From contig NZ_JACIHE010000013.1 in assembly GCF_014198245.1 (NCBI RefSeq), positions 1-64,000 of the forward strand: DNA of 64,000 nt, written 5' to 3'. The position numbers and the translations under genes are program-made. How positions within the stretch are numbered: position 1 is the first letter of the stretch; each line of letters begins with the position of its first letter. This document shows positions 24,849-34,080 of the stretch, piece by piece. Under the pieces are notes generated by a model. That model saw nothing but the letters and a program-made list of their open reading frames with translations. It ran no database searches and was not told the DNA's origin. This DNA is from Bradyrhizobium sp. cir1 (GTDB taxonomy: Bacteria > Pseudomonadota > Alphaproteobacteria > Rhizobiales > Xanthobacteraceae).

Positions 24849-25712
24849 TCACGCCGCCTTCGCCTGCACGTTCTCGCAGAACTCCGCCAGCCGGTCGGCG
24901 AGCCGCAGCGTTCCGGAGCTCGCATTGGGCGAGGCCATCAGCGCCACTTCCGTCTTGTTGATCGGCGCAAAGCCGTCCTTCGCGGTCAGCACGCGGTGAT
25001 CGGACTGGATCGACATCTCCGACAGGATGCTCAGGCCCATGCCGGCGGCGACCGCGGCCTGGATGCCGGCGAGGCTCGATGACGAATAGGCCATGTGCCA
25101 GGCGCGCCCGGCGCTTTCCAGCGCGTGGATGGCGCCGGCGCGATAGAGGCAGCCGAGCGGGAAGCCGATCAGCGGCACCGACGAGGTGTCGACGTCGATC
25201 GGATGGCTCTTGCTGGTGACCCAGTGCACCCGCTCGGGCCACACCGCAATCGCGCCCCTCTCGCCGGCCGCGCGCTTGTAGAGCGCCAGATCGAGCTCGC
25301 CGCGTTCGAGATCGCGGGCGAGGTTCTTGCTCTGGTCGGCGCGCACGTCGAGGCGCAGGCCTGGATGCGAGCGCGAGAACGTCCCCAGCAATTTCGCCAG
25401 CCGGTACGCGGCAAAGTCCTCGGGGATGCCGAGCCGGATCGCGCCTTCGCCGTCCGGCTGGCGCAGCACGTCGCGCGCTTCTTCCGCGAGCGACAGCAGC
25501 CGCCGCGCATAGGACAATAGCCGCTCGCCGGCTTCCGTGGGGCGCACGTCCTTGCCGTCGCGATGCAGCAGCATTTGGCCGACGTCCTCCTCCAGCCGCT
25601 TGATCTGCTGGCTCACGGTCGATTGCGTGCGGTGGACGCGCTCGCCGGCGCGGGTGAAGCCGCCGGCCTCGACCACCGAGACGAAGCTGCGCAGAAGCTC
25701 GAGATCGAGCAT
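24849..25712 (-). CDS. LysR family transcriptional regulator
   Basis: 287 residues from ATG 25712, chosen because GGGGGCAG lies just upstream and the LysR fold begins at 'LDLELLRSFVSVVEAGGF'. The HTH is 'FTRAGERVHRTQSTVSQQIKRL' in shape (about residues 19-40), and the effector domain starts near residue 90 ('GAIRLGIPEDFAAYRL'). It is divergent from the EamA transporter gene, which it probably controls through the palindrome at 25752-25768. The ligand is unknown. Confidence 0.92.
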   Translation of the reverse strand: MLDLELLRSFVSVVEAGGFTRAGERVHRTQSTVSQQIKRLEEDVGQMLLHRDGKDVRPTEAGERLLSYARRLLSLAEEARDVLRQPDGEGAIRLGIPEDFAAYRLAKLLGTFSRSHPGLRLDVRADQSKNLARDLERGELDLALYKRAAGERGAIAVWPERVHWVTSKSHPIDVDTSSVPLIGFPLGCLYRAGAIHALESAGRAWHMAYSSSSLAGIQAAVAAGMGLSILSEMSIQSDHRVLTAKDGFAPINKTEVALMASPNASSGTLRLADRLAEFCENVQAKAA

Positions 25713-25751
25713 CGCTGCCCCCATTCGAAAATCAACTGATCGGAAGTTAAT

Positions 25752-25768
25752 CATTTAATTTCCAAATG
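25752..25768. promoter_or_regulatory. candidate LysR-type operator
   Basis: CATTT (25752-25756) and AAATG (25764-25768) form a perfect inverted repeat with a 7-nt spacer, containing a T-N11-A arrangement. It lies in the intergenic space between the divergent LysR and EamA genes, the classic place for such a site. Confidence 0.45.
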
Positions 25769-25821
25769 ACAAGCGGCGTCCCTAGATCGAGGGCCAGGAG
25801 AAAACATCCGAGAATGCCCTC

Positions 25822-26733
25822 ATGTCGCTCGCCACCTCGCTTCCCGCGCCCCGCAGCCGCTTCAACACGCTGCCGCTCGCAATCGGCCTGTTCTGCCTGC
25901 TCTGGAGCTATGCCTTCGTCGCCGGCAAGATCGGCGTCACCCATTGTCCGCCGCTGATCCTGCTCGCCGCCCGCTTCTCGCTCGCCGGCATCTTGATCCT
26001 GGGCGCGACGCTGATCCGCGGCGAGGCCTGGTCGCTGTCCTGGCGCGATGTCGCGATCTTCGCGGTCCTCGGCATCGCCAACAACGCGCTCTATCTCGGG
26101 CTCGGCTACACCGGCCTGCAATCCGTCTCCGCCGGTCTCGGCGGCCTGATCGTGTCGGCCAACCCGGTGTTCACGGCGGCGCTCGCCACATTACTGCTCG
26201 GCGAAGGCATGACCTGGCGCAAGGCAGCTGGCCTTCTGCTCGGCATCATCGGCGTGATGGCGATCGTCTGGCATCGCCTGTCGGTCGGCACCGACCAGCT
26301 TCACGGCATCGTCTTCACGCTGGCCTCGCTGGCCTCTATCGTCGCCGGCACCATCCTGTTCAAGTTGCTGGCGCCGAAAGGATCTCTGTGGATCGGCAAT
26401 GGCGTGCAGAACCTGGCTGCCGGAATCGTGCTCGCGCCGGTCGCGCTCACCTTCGCTGACATCCACGCGATCGACTATACGCCCAGCCTGCTCGGCGCCT
26501 TCGCCTTCCTCGTGCTCGGCGGCTCGATCCTCGCCTACTGGCTCTGGTTTCATCTCCTGAAAGTATGCGGCGCCACCGCCGCCAGCGCCTACCACTTCCT
26601 GATGCCGCCGCTCGGCATGCTGTTCGCATACATCGTGCTCGGCGAGCATGTCGAGGCGCGAGACCTGCTCGGCATCATCCCGGTCGCGCTCGGCATCTAT
26701 CTGGTGACGCGGCCGGCGAAGGCGGTGTCGTGA
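25822..26733 (+). CDS. EamA/DMT family transporter
   Basis: 303 residues with about ten hydrophobic helices in two EamA repeats; 'CLLWSYAFVAGKIGV', 'AGLGGLIVSANPVFTAALA' and 'YHFLMPPLGMLFAYIVLGE' are typical. Family members export amino acids, metabolites or drugs across the inner membrane. It is divergent from a LysR regulator, a common arrangement for exporters induced by their substrate. Monocistronic; a palindromic repeat follows. Substrate unknown. Confidence 0.92.
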   Translation: MSLATSLPAPRSRFNTLPLAIGLFCLLWSYAFVAGKIGVTHCPPLILLAARFSLAGILILGATLIRGEAWSLSWRDVAIFAVLGIANNALYLGLGYTGLQSVSAGLGGLIVSANPVFTAALATLLLGEGMTWRKAAGLLLGIIGVMAIVWHRLSVGTDQLHGIVFTLASLASIVAGTILFKLLAPKGSLWIGNGVQNLAAGIVLAPVALTFADIHAIDYTPSLLGAFAFLVLGGSILAYWLWFHLLKVCGATAASAYHFLMPPLGMLFAYIVLGEHVEARDLLGIIPVALGIYLVTRPAKAVS

Positions 26734-26755
26734 GCAAGGCGCCACAATCTCAACT

Positions 26756-26870
26756 GTCATGCCCCGGCTTGACCGGGGCATCCAGTACGCCGCGGCGGTT
26801 GTTGTGAGAGCGAGGCACCTAACGCCGGCCTCTGGAATACTGGATCGCCCGGTCAAGCCGGGCGATGACG
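26756..26870. repeat. palindromic intergenic repeat, family D (copy 1)
   Basis: GTCATGCCCCGGC..GCATCCAGTACGCC at one end pairs loosely with ATACTGGATCGCCCGG..GGGCGATGAC at the other. A second copy is at 33923-34023. It lies between the converging EamA and TIGR02186 genes. Confidence 0.88.
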
Positions 26871-26888
26871 AGAGGAGAAGGACGGCGG

Positions 26889-27656
26889 CTAGTCCTTCCT
26901 GAACACAATCGACGCCATCCAACCCGTCATCAGTGCCATCGCCGCGGTGGCGAGGCCGTAGATCAGGCCGTTCTGCCGCGCCGTCGTCGCGACGAACTGC
27001 TCGAAGCCGACCTTGACGATCTCGAAGGCGGTCTCGGTCTTGGCGACCAGCGCGCCGTTCGCAAACAGCTTGATCTCGATCTCATAGGTGCCGATCGGCA
27101 CCTCCGCCGGCAGCGGAATGCCGGTGCGGAACAGCGTCGGCGTCAGGAACGTCACCGCGCTCGGGTCTTCGCGATAGAGCCCGCGCTCGGTGCGCAGGCG
27201 GATGAAGGCCGAGCGGAACGCATCGTTCGGCACCACGTCGGCAAAGTCGCCGCTGACCCGCTGGGTCAGCCGCACGTTGTTGAGCCCGATCTGCTGCCGC
27301 CGCGCGATCTCGGGCGAGGTGATGGCGTCGAAGGGACGGTTGGCGAACAGCGCCAGATAGCTCGGCACCTGCAGGAACTGCCGGTAGTCGGTGTTGATCC
27401 AGATGCCGAAGGTGCGCTCCTTGCGCCGCGTCACCATGTCGGCGCGCGGGCCCATCACGGTGACCACCAGATCGTAGGCGGTGCGGTCCGCGGGCGTGGT
27501 GGCGTCCTTCTCCACCGAGCCGAACAGCACCAGCTCCTCGCCGGAATAATTCGGCGTCACCGTGACGCGATGGTTGGACACCGACACGATCAGCCGCTCG
27601 GCTTGCGCGGCTGAGCCGAGCAGCAGGACAACGAGGAGAGCGAGAAGCGCGCGCAT
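26889..27656 (-). CDS. TIGR02186 family membrane-anchored protein
   Basis: 255 residues: a signal peptide (about 1-18, LLALLVVLLLGSAAQA), a periplasmic beta-rich domain ('VTPNYSGEELVLFGSV', 'TYEIEIKLFANGALVAKTET'), and a C-terminal membrane helix ('LIYGLATAAMALMTGWMAS'). This matches the alphaproteobacterial family usually found next to a TauE/SafE permease. Its start overlaps the permease stop by 1 bp (TGATG at 27654-27658), so it is translationally coupled and probably works with that permease. The biochemical role is unknown. Confidence 0.85.
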   Translation of the reverse strand: MRALLALLVVLLLGSAAQAERLIVSVSNHRVTVTPNYSGEELVLFGSVEKDATTPADRTAYDLVVTVMGPRADMVTRRKERTFGIWINTDYRQFLQVPSYLALFANRPFDAITSPEIARRQQIGLNNVRLTQRVSGDFADVVPNDAFRSAFIRLRTERGLYREDPSAVTFLTPTLFRTGIPLPAEVPIGTYEIEIKLFANGALVAKTETAFEIVKVGFEQFVATTARQNGLIYGLATAAMALMTGWMASIVFRKD

Positions 27657-28573
27657 CAGGTGCTCACCCCCAGCTCACGGATGGTGAAGAGATCTTCGGG
27701 CCGGATCACGAGCTCGATCGCGAAGCGGACGCCGACCGAGAGGATGAGCAGGCCCAGCAGCAGCCGCAGCTGCTCGCCGCGGATCTTCTGGCCGGCGCGT
27801 GCGCCGAACTGCGCCCCGGTGACGCCGCCGACCATCAGGATCAGTGCCAGCACGGCATCGACCAGGTGATTGGTCACCGCATGCAGCAAGGTCGCGAACA
27901 GCATGGTGACGAGGGTGAGGACCATCGAGGTCCCGATCACCGTCGAGGTCGGCACCCTGAGCAGGTAGATCATGATCGGCACCAGGATGAAGCCGCCGCC
28001 GATGCCCATGATGGCGCCGATGAAGCCGATCACGATGCCGACGATCACCACGGGAATGACGGAGAGATAGATCTTCGAGCGCTTGAACCGCATCTTCAGC
28101 GGCAGGCCGTGGATCCAGTTGTGCGTACGCCGCGGCGGCACCGCGCCGCGCCGGGTCCGCATCAGGGCGCGCAGGCCTTCGGAGAACATCAGGCTGCCGA
28201 CCGTGGTGAGCAGCACGACGTAGGACAGCGCGATCATCAGGTCGAGCTGGCCGAGCGCGCGAAGCTGCGTGAAGGTCCACACGCCCAGCGTCGTGCCGGT
28301 GATCCCGCCGCACAAGAGAACGCTCGCCAGCGCGGGATCGATCGCGCGCCGTCGCCAATAGGTCAGCGCGCCGGAAAACGAGGAGGCCGCGATGTGGCTC
28401 GCCACGGAGGCGACCGCGACCGCCGGCGTGATGCCGATGAAGATCAGCAGCGGCGTCATCAGGAAGCCGCCGCCGATGCCGAACATGCCGGAGACGAAGC
28501 CGACCGCCGCGCCCATCGCCAGCACCAGGAAGACGTTGACCGGAAGATCGGCGATCGGGAGATAGAGCTGCAT
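27656..28573 (-). CDS. TauE/SafE (TSUP) family sulfite/anion exporter
   Basis: 305 residues from ATG 28573. Two TSUP repeats are visible through the paired glycine motifs 'GFVSGMFGIGGGFLMTPLL' and 'GFIGAIMGIGGGFILVPIM'. About eight membrane helices. Family members move sulfite, sulfoacetate, taurine-derived or related organic anions. The in-frame extension to 28708 is Arg-rich and has no start context. First of a coupled pair with the TIGR02186 gene; the substrate is not determined. Confidence 0.92.
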   Translation of the reverse strand: MQLYLPIADLPVNVFLVLAMGAAVGFVSGMFGIGGGFLMTPLLIFIGITPAVAVASVASHIAASSFSGALTYWRRRAIDPALASVLLCGGITGTTLGVWTFTQLRALGQLDLMIALSYVVLLTTVGSLMFSEGLRALMRTRRGAVPPRRTHNWIHGLPLKMRFKRSKIYLSVIPVVIVGIVIGFIGAIMGIGGGFILVPIMIYLLRVPTSTVIGTSMVLTLVTMLFATLLHAVTNHLVDAVLALILMVGGVTGAQFGARAGQKIRGEQLRLLLGLLILSVGVRFAIELVIRPEDLFTIRELGVST

Positions 28574-28961
28574 TGAGCCTAGTCCGGCGGACGATCGAAG
28601 ACTGCGGAATGCTCGCGCAGGACGAGCGATTGCCGCGTTCCTCCCATAGCCGAAAACGTCGCGCCGCGGGACAACGAATTGAACACGGCGCGGCGTTTTT
28701 CGCAACAAACCTATGCTGAGCCGAATTCAAGGCACTGCATCTGCGGCTTCTTTTGCCTGGAAATAGCCCAGCCCGGTTACGGCTCGAGCGAACGACGTGC
28801 CTCCATACACACCCGAACTGGCGATTGCCGCCATCGAAAGGGGTCCGAAGCGTTGATGCAGATCAACAGCCGAGCATCGTCAGCCCGGGTAGATAACCGA
28901 GGTAGAGGGACGTGAGCGCAGCCTGATCCGCATCGTCCTGACGAAAAGGCCGGGTGACAAG
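28574..28961. other. intergenic region without a recognisable gene
   Basis: A 388-bp gap between two divergent genes (the TSUP exporter and the LssY_C protein). It is less GC-rich than the flanks. No RNA gene, repeat or strong promoter match was seen; it must hold the promoters of both genes. Confidence 0.5.
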
Positions 28962-30263
28962 ATGAACGAGAATGTCGTCGCTCTTCTCAACCCCATCAAA
29001 ACGATCAGGGCGCACAAGATCCTGAGTGTCGCGTTTTTGGCTCTCGCGCTGACGTTGATCGCGGTCGTCAACTCATTTCGGTTTTCACCAGATCCGAGCG
29101 GAGATGCAAGTTTCATCAACCGCGCCCAGCAGAAGTCCGTGCCGGGAATCAAGGTGAGTGCGAGCGCACTCGGAGCGGATGAGAGCGAAAGGAGCTTCGG
29201 TGAAAATCTGGCCGGCTACAACATTCAACCCGTCTGGCTGTCGATCGAGAACGAGACCGATGAGGCATTGGCGCTTCTCCCGGTCGCCATGGATCCCGAT
29301 TATTATTCTGCCTATGAGGTTTCCTACAGATTCCACGGCGCTCTGTCATGGTTCGCCAACCGCGCCCGTGACGAATTCTTTCTCAAGCGCCAGATGCCGA
29401 GCGACCTAGCGCCGCACAGCAAGACGACAGGCTTCGTCTACGGGGTTCTGGATGCCGGCATCAAATATGCGCACATCATGATCGTCGGGAAGAGCCGCGT
29501 GGAGAGCTTCGACTTTGCGCTGTTGGTTCCAGGGCCGCAGTTTGTCGGCGCCAATATTCGGGCCGAGAAAGTCTATCCCGGCACGAAGATCGAAGAACTC
29601 GATCTTTCGTCATTGCGGGAGAGATTTGCAAATTTCGCCTGCTGTACTAAAGGGCCTGAGGGAAAACGTGATGGTGATCCGCTCAATCTCGTCATCATCG
29701 AAGGCAAGCAAGACCCCATCGTCCCTCTTATTGCCCGCGGATGGCACCTTGCTAGACAGCTCGATTTTGCAAGCGCGATCGAGACCGCGCGCGCTTTCTT
29801 GCTTCGAGATCCGTATCAGACGTCGCCCGTGAGCCCGCTTTACGTGTTCGGCCGCAGGGAAGACGTCGTCGTTCAGAAAGCCCGGTCCACCATCAATGAG
29901 CGCATTCACGCCCGATTTTGGCTGACGCCGTACACCTTCGATAATCGAAGGGTGTGGGTCGGCCATGTGAGCCGGGATATTGGTGTCCGCCTGACCGATC
30001 AGACATGGAATTTGACCACGCACAAGATTGCGCCCGACGTCGATTTCGATCGGGCCTATTTTCTTCAGGATCTCATCATGTCCGGATTCAGCGAGCGGTT
30101 CGGTTACGTCAATGGCGTCGGAGCCGCACCACCATCCGCGCCGCGTGCAAATCTGACAGGCGACCCCTATTACACCGATGGATTGCGCGCGGTCATATTC
30201 CTGTCGAATCAAATAACGCCGCTCGGCAAGATCGACAGGCTTGCCTGGGAAACGCCGCCGTAG
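28962..30263 (+). CDS. membrane-anchored protein with LssY C-terminal-like domain
   Basis: 433 residues. One N-terminal membrane segment (about 20-38, ILSVAFLALALTLIAVVNS) precedes an extracytoplasmic region. The C-terminal ~200 residues match the LssY_C pattern: 'ARGWHLARQLDF', 'SPVSPLYVFGRREDVVVQKA', 'INERIHARFWLTP', 'VWVGHVSRDIGV' and 'HKIAPDVDFDRAYFLQD'. LssY proteins are often fused to PAP2 or DedA domains; here there is none. Function is unknown. Its codons use noticeably more A and T at third positions than the neighbours, which hints at a different origin. Confidence 0.75.
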   Translation: MNENVVALLNPIKTIRAHKILSVAFLALALTLIAVVNSFRFSPDPSGDASFINRAQQKSVPGIKVSASALGADESERSFGENLAGYNIQPVWLSIENETDEALALLPVAMDPDYYSAYEVSYRFHGALSWFANRARDEFFLKRQMPSDLAPHSKTTGFVYGVLDAGIKYAHIMIVGKSRVESFDFALLVPGPQFVGANIRAEKVYPGTKIEELDLSSLRERFANFACCTKGPEGKRDGDPLNLVIIEGKQDPIVPLIARGWHLARQLDFASAIETARAFLLRDPYQTSPVSPLYVFGRREDVVVQKARSTINERIHARFWLTPYTFDNRRVWVGHVSRDIGVRLTDQTWNLTTHKIAPDVDFDRAYFLQDLIMSGFSERFGYVNGVGAAPPSAPRANLTGDPYYTDGLRAVIFLSNQITPLGKIDRLAWETPP

Positions 30264-30303
30264 TGCGAGGGCCCCTGTTCGCGGAGCGCTATCGCATCGC
30301 GCT

Positions 30304-33300
30304 TCAGTGCGCCGCCGAGGCCGAGCGCTTGACGGCGACCGGCTTCGGCGCGGGCTTCGCGGTTGCCTGCGGCGCGCTGTCCCAGCCGCCGTTCGGGGCG
30401 GGGACGTTGACCGCGTCGTCGGGCTGCGGCTCGGCGCTGAACGTCTGGATAGCGAGCTTGGCGGCGGCGAGCGATTGCGGGTCGAGGCGCTTGGCGACGT
30501 CGTCACGCTTGCCGGCGGCATCCGCATCGCCCTGGGCGGCCGCGAGGCTGAACCATTTGTAGGACTCGGCGAGGTTCTGCTCGACGCCGATGCCGCGGGC
30601 ATAGAGGATGCCGAGGTTGAACTGGCTGTCGGCGACGCCGCGATCGGCAGCTTTCCGGAACCACTGCGCCGCGCTCTTGTAATTGGCGCCGCGTCCGCCG
30701 CCGTCGGCATCGAGCACCGCAAGATTGTGCATCGCCTTGGCGTTGCCGCGCTCGGCGGCCTGGGTGTAGTAGCGGCGGGCGATGTCGGCGTCCTTCTTCA
30801 CGCCGAGACCCTTCTCGTAGAGCGTGCCGAGGCGGAAGGTCGCGGGCACCACGCCGGCCTGCGCCGCGCGGTCGTACCACTTCGCCGCTTCGTCGTAATT
30901 GGTGGCGACGCCCTTGCCTTCCGCAAAGCGTACGCCGATCTCGTAGGCCGCGGTGGCATCGCCCTTCATCGCAGCGGTGCGCAAGGACGGGCCGCCGATG
31001 CCGTCAGGCAGCTTCTCGCTCGGCGGCACCTGGACGAGGCCGAGCCGCGCGCGGCTGCTGCCCGACAGCGCGCCGGTGATGTCGCTGCTCGCAGCAGGCG
31101 GCGGCACTGCCGCGGCGGGCGCCTGCGGGATTTCAACCGAGGCCGAGCTGCCGGAACTGGGCGTGGGCGCCGGCGCAGTATTGTTCTGCGATTGCCGTCC
31201 GATCGGCGTCGGCGAGGTCATCGACGGCGTGATCTGTTCGGGCGCGGCCGGCTTGGTCTCGACCGGCGGTGGCGCGGCCTGCGGGGCCGGCTCGCTCGGA
31301 ATATTTTGCATCGCCTGCGGCGCCGGCGGCGCGCTGCCGCCTTCGAGCAGGTTCATCGCCATCTTGAAGGTGCCGAGCACGATCACGACCACGCTCGCGC
31401 CGACCAGCAGCGAGCGGATTTTTGAGGTGATGGTCGAGCCACCTTCCTGGCCCTTCTCCTTGGCGCGGGCGATCGCGGCCTTGGCGCCACGGGCCGGCTT
31501 CTCGGGCGGCTGAGCCGCGGCAGCTTGCGCTGCGCGGCGCGCGGCCGCGATGAAGCTCGACGACGACACCGGCTCCTTTGGAGCTGCGGGAATTTCGCTG
31601 ATCGCGCTCTCGGACGCCGCGATGCGCTCCGACGGCGTGGCGACGCGCCCGCCCGGCCGCGTGCCCGGCTCGAGCGGATGATCCGGCGGCAGCTCCGGCG
31701 CGATCGCAGCGCGCGCGGGCGCCGTATGCGGCTCCAGAATCTCGCTGATCGCGCGCGGCGGAACAGGCGGCGGTGGCGGCATCGGCGGCGGCGCGGCAGC
31801 AGCATGGAATTCGCGCGGTGCGGCGACGAAGGCCGCCTGCGCCGCTTGTGCGGCGGCGGGATTGGGCAGCTCCGGCTTCGGATCGTATTTCGGCGGCTGT
31901 GCTTGCTGCCGTGGCTCACGCGCCACCGGCGCGGGCTCCATCGGCGCGGCCATTGGCATCGATGCCGGCATCGGCTGCGGCGCAGGGGCCGGCGGCGCGG
32001 TGCGCACCGCGCGCAGATCGCCCTCGATCATGGAGAGACGATCGACGACGTGGCCGAGCGCGCTGTGCACGGCGTCGAGCGAGTCCTGCGTGCTGCGGTT
32101 GGTCTCGGCCTGGCTGAAGCGGATGTCGGAGAGCTCGCGCTTGACGAGATCGACCACGCCGGAATCGACAGGCGGCGCCGCGTTGCGGCTCTCGGCGAGG
32201 GCCGAATAGGTCGCCTGCTGCCGCTCCAGGTGCCTGAGGATGTCGTGCAGGCCATCCTCGACGCGGCTTAAGTTTCCGTTGCGCGGATCGGCAGCAGCCT
32301 CGATCCGCTCCAGCAGATACGAGACGCGCTGCTCGAGATGTGCGAAGGTCGAGGCAGAATCGTTGCCGACCTGCATGCGGTCGAAGCGGTCCGACAGCGC
32401 GCGGATCGCAGCCTCCAGATGCTCGGTGCTCTCGGACGTCTGCGGCCGCTCGCGGGTCTCCAGCGCGGCGGTGAGCGCGGCGATGCGCTGCTCCAGCACC
32501 GCAAAGCTGTCGCTATGGCCGGATGAGCGGGTAATCTGGTCGACCTTGGACGACAGCAGTTGCACGTCCTCGGACAGCCGTGCCAACGCCTCGTTGGAGG
32601 CGACGTTGGAGACGATGCCGCGCAACGCCGCGATCGCGCCTTCGAGCTGGCGCACCGTCGAGGGATCGTCATTGGCGCGCAGGATCAGGTCGAGCTTGGC
32701 GCCGAGATTGCGGATCGCCTCGTCATAGCCGGTGAGCTGCTCGGCCGGCGTCAGCGTGCGCAGCACCTGCTTGATGTCGGACAGCGCGTGCTCGATGCCC
32801 GACAGGATCTGGCCGTCGGTGCCGTTGGAGCGGGTCTCGTCGATGCGACGGTGCAGCGAGCGGATCTCGTTCTCGATCGATTCGATCGCGCGCCGCGGCA
32901 TCGCCTCGGTGATGGCGGTGCGAATTTCGGCGAGCTCGCTGCGGAAGGCATTGATGGCCTGCTCGGTAGTGTCAGGCCGCTGCAGCGCTTCGATCTGGCT
33001 CGTGATCTTGAGCAGGTGGCGCTCGAGCGACGAGAAATCCGGCCCTGCTTGCGGTGGCGGCGGAGCATAGGCAGGCGCGGGCGGCGCCATTGGTGCCATG
33101 GTCGGCGCGTAAGGCGCTGCGGGTGCAATCGAGGGCGCTGAGCGCGGCGGCATCTGCCTGGGCGCAAAGCCGTCGAGCTCGCTCTGGCGCGCGGTGATCT
33201 CGGCGACCGCGACGTCGAACGAGGCGGGGCTCAGGGGTGGTGAGCTGCGGTAGACTTGAGCTGCCGCGCGCTCGACTGCGTCGGCCTGGCGCTGGCGCGT

Positions 33301-33732
33301 TTCAACAGGCGACGGCGCGGGGGCTGGCCGCGGGGCCTGAGGTTGCTGCGGGCGGGAGATTTGCGACAGGCGCGCGTCGAGCCGCGAGATCGCGTCGTTG
33401 AGCTGGCGCGCGACGCCATGCTCGCGCGAGACGTCTGGTCTTGAAGAGTCCTGGCGCGGGGCGGGCTTTGAAATCCGTTCGATCTGCTGGGTGATCGCGT
33501 CGAGCCGCTGGTGGATGTCGGCGACTTCGCGGCTCTCCTGACTCGGCATGTGTTGCGGACGTTGATCCTGACGCTGATCGTAAGGTCCGCGAAAGTTCGG
33601 CGGGACAGTCTCGCCGAGCGTGGAGTTGAGCCAATCGTTGAGCGACATGCCAGCGCGACGCGCAGCAGCTTCGGCCCGCTCCCTCACGGATGGATCGATG
33701 CCGTCAACACTCCACGATACGCGCGAATTCAT
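30304..33732 (-). CDS. PodJ-like coiled-coil Sel1-repeat membrane protein
   Basis: 1142 residues from ATG 33732. The N-terminus 'SWSVDGIDPSVRERAEAAA' followed by 'GMSLNDWLN' is a short RHH/anchor-like helix. Residues about 100-560 are Gln/Glu/Arg-rich coiled coil, about 560-760 Pro/Ala-rich linker, about 767-795 one membrane helix ('LLVGASVVVIVLGTFKMAM'), then a Pro-rich periplasmic spacer and four to five Sel1 repeats (about 924-1080). This order matches the polar organiser PodJ of Caulobacter, except that no C-terminal peptidoglycan-binding domain is seen. Likely a pole or cell-envelope localisation factor. A CtrA-like box lies 130 bp upstream. Confidence 0.82.
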   Translation of the reverse strand: MNSRVSWSVDGIDPSVRERAEAAARRAGMSLNDWLNSTLGETVPPNFRGPYDQRQDQRPQHMPSQESREVADIHQRLDAITQQIERISKPAPRQDSSRPDVSREHGVARQLNDAISRLDARLSQISRPQQPQAPRPAPAPSPVETRQRQADAVERAAAQVYRSSPPLSPASFDVAVAEITARQSELDGFAPRQMPPRSAPSIAPAAPYAPTMAPMAPPAPAYAPPPPQAGPDFSSLERHLLKITSQIEALQRPDTTEQAINAFRSELAEIRTAITEAMPRRAIESIENEIRSLHRRIDETRSNGTDGQILSGIEHALSDIKQVLRTLTPAEQLTGYDEAIRNLGAKLDLILRANDDPSTVRQLEGAIAALRGIVSNVASNEALARLSEDVQLLSSKVDQITRSSGHSDSFAVLEQRIAALTAALETRERPQTSESTEHLEAAIRALSDRFDRMQVGNDSASTFAHLEQRVSYLLERIEAAADPRNGNLSRVEDGLHDILRHLERQQATYSALAESRNAAPPVDSGVVDLVKRELSDIRFSQAETNRSTQDSLDAVHSALGHVVDRLSMIEGDLRAVRTAPPAPAPQPMPASMPMAAPMEPAPVAREPRQQAQPPKYDPKPELPNPAAAQAAQAAFVAAPREFHAAAAPPPMPPPPPVPPRAISEILEPHTAPARAAIAPELPPDHPLEPGTRPGGRVATPSERIAASESAISEIPAAPKEPVSSSSFIAAARRAAQAAAAQPPEKPARGAKAAIARAKEKGQEGGSTITSKIRSLLVGASVVVIVLGTFKMAMNLLEGGSAPPAPQAMQNIPSEPAPQAAPPPVETKPAAPEQITPSMTSPTPIGRQSQNNTAPAPTPSSGSSASVEIPQAPAAAVPPPAASSDITGALSGSSRARLGLVQVPPSEKLPDGIGGPSLRTAAMKGDATAAYEIGVRFAEGKGVATNYDEAAKWYDRAAQAGVVPATFRLGTLYEKGLGVKKDADIARRYYTQAAERGNAKAMHNLAVLDADGGGRGANYKSAAQWFRKAADRGVADSQFNLGILYARGIGVEQNLAESYKWFSLAAAQGDADAAGKRDDVAKRLDPQSLAAAKLAIQTFSAEPQPDDAVNVPAPNGGWDSAPQATAKPAPKPVAVKRSASAAH

Positions 33733-33859
33733 GACTCTGTCCGGTTCCGACTCCGGCGCCCCACCCGGCGCCTCCAGCCTCCCCACGCGTGCCGGTTGCA
33801 AAGACAATCGAATTTGGCGCGGGTCGTCTGCCTCGAAAACCGACTTTTTCCTGTTACGG

Positions 33860-33874
33860 TAAATAACGGGTTAA
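33860..33874 (-). promoter_or_regulatory. candidate CtrA box upstream of the PodJ-like gene
   Basis: On the minus strand the sequence reads TTAA-CCCGTTA-TTTA, a match to the CtrA consensus TTAA-N7-TTAA at seven of eight positions. It is about 130 bp upstream of the start codon. A GANTC (CcrM methylation) site, GACTC, sits at 33733-33737 right before the start. Confidence 0.4.
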
Positions 33875-33922
33875 GGAATGCGGCGCGGGTGTCTTAAAGT
33901 TGGGCGAGGAACCTTCTCCGGT

Positions 33923-34023
33923 GTCATGCCCCGCGAAGGCGGGGCATCCAGTACGCCGCGGCAGCGCGGCTAGAATCGAGCTGGCGCGGCGTACTGGATC
34001 GCCCGCCTGCGCGGGCGATGACA
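33923..34023. repeat. palindromic intergenic repeat, family D (copy 2)
   Basis: GTCATGCCCCGCGAAGGC..GCATCCAGTACGCCGCG at the left and CGCGGCGTACTGGATCGCCC..GCGGGCGATGAC at the right, a strong hairpin. Related to 26756-26870. It fills much of the 348-bp gap before the PadR regulator gene. Confidence 0.88.
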
Positions 34024-34080
34024 TTGGGAGTGGGTAGCCAGAACTCCGTCCTATCGCACCCGCCCCCTCACCCCTTCCCC

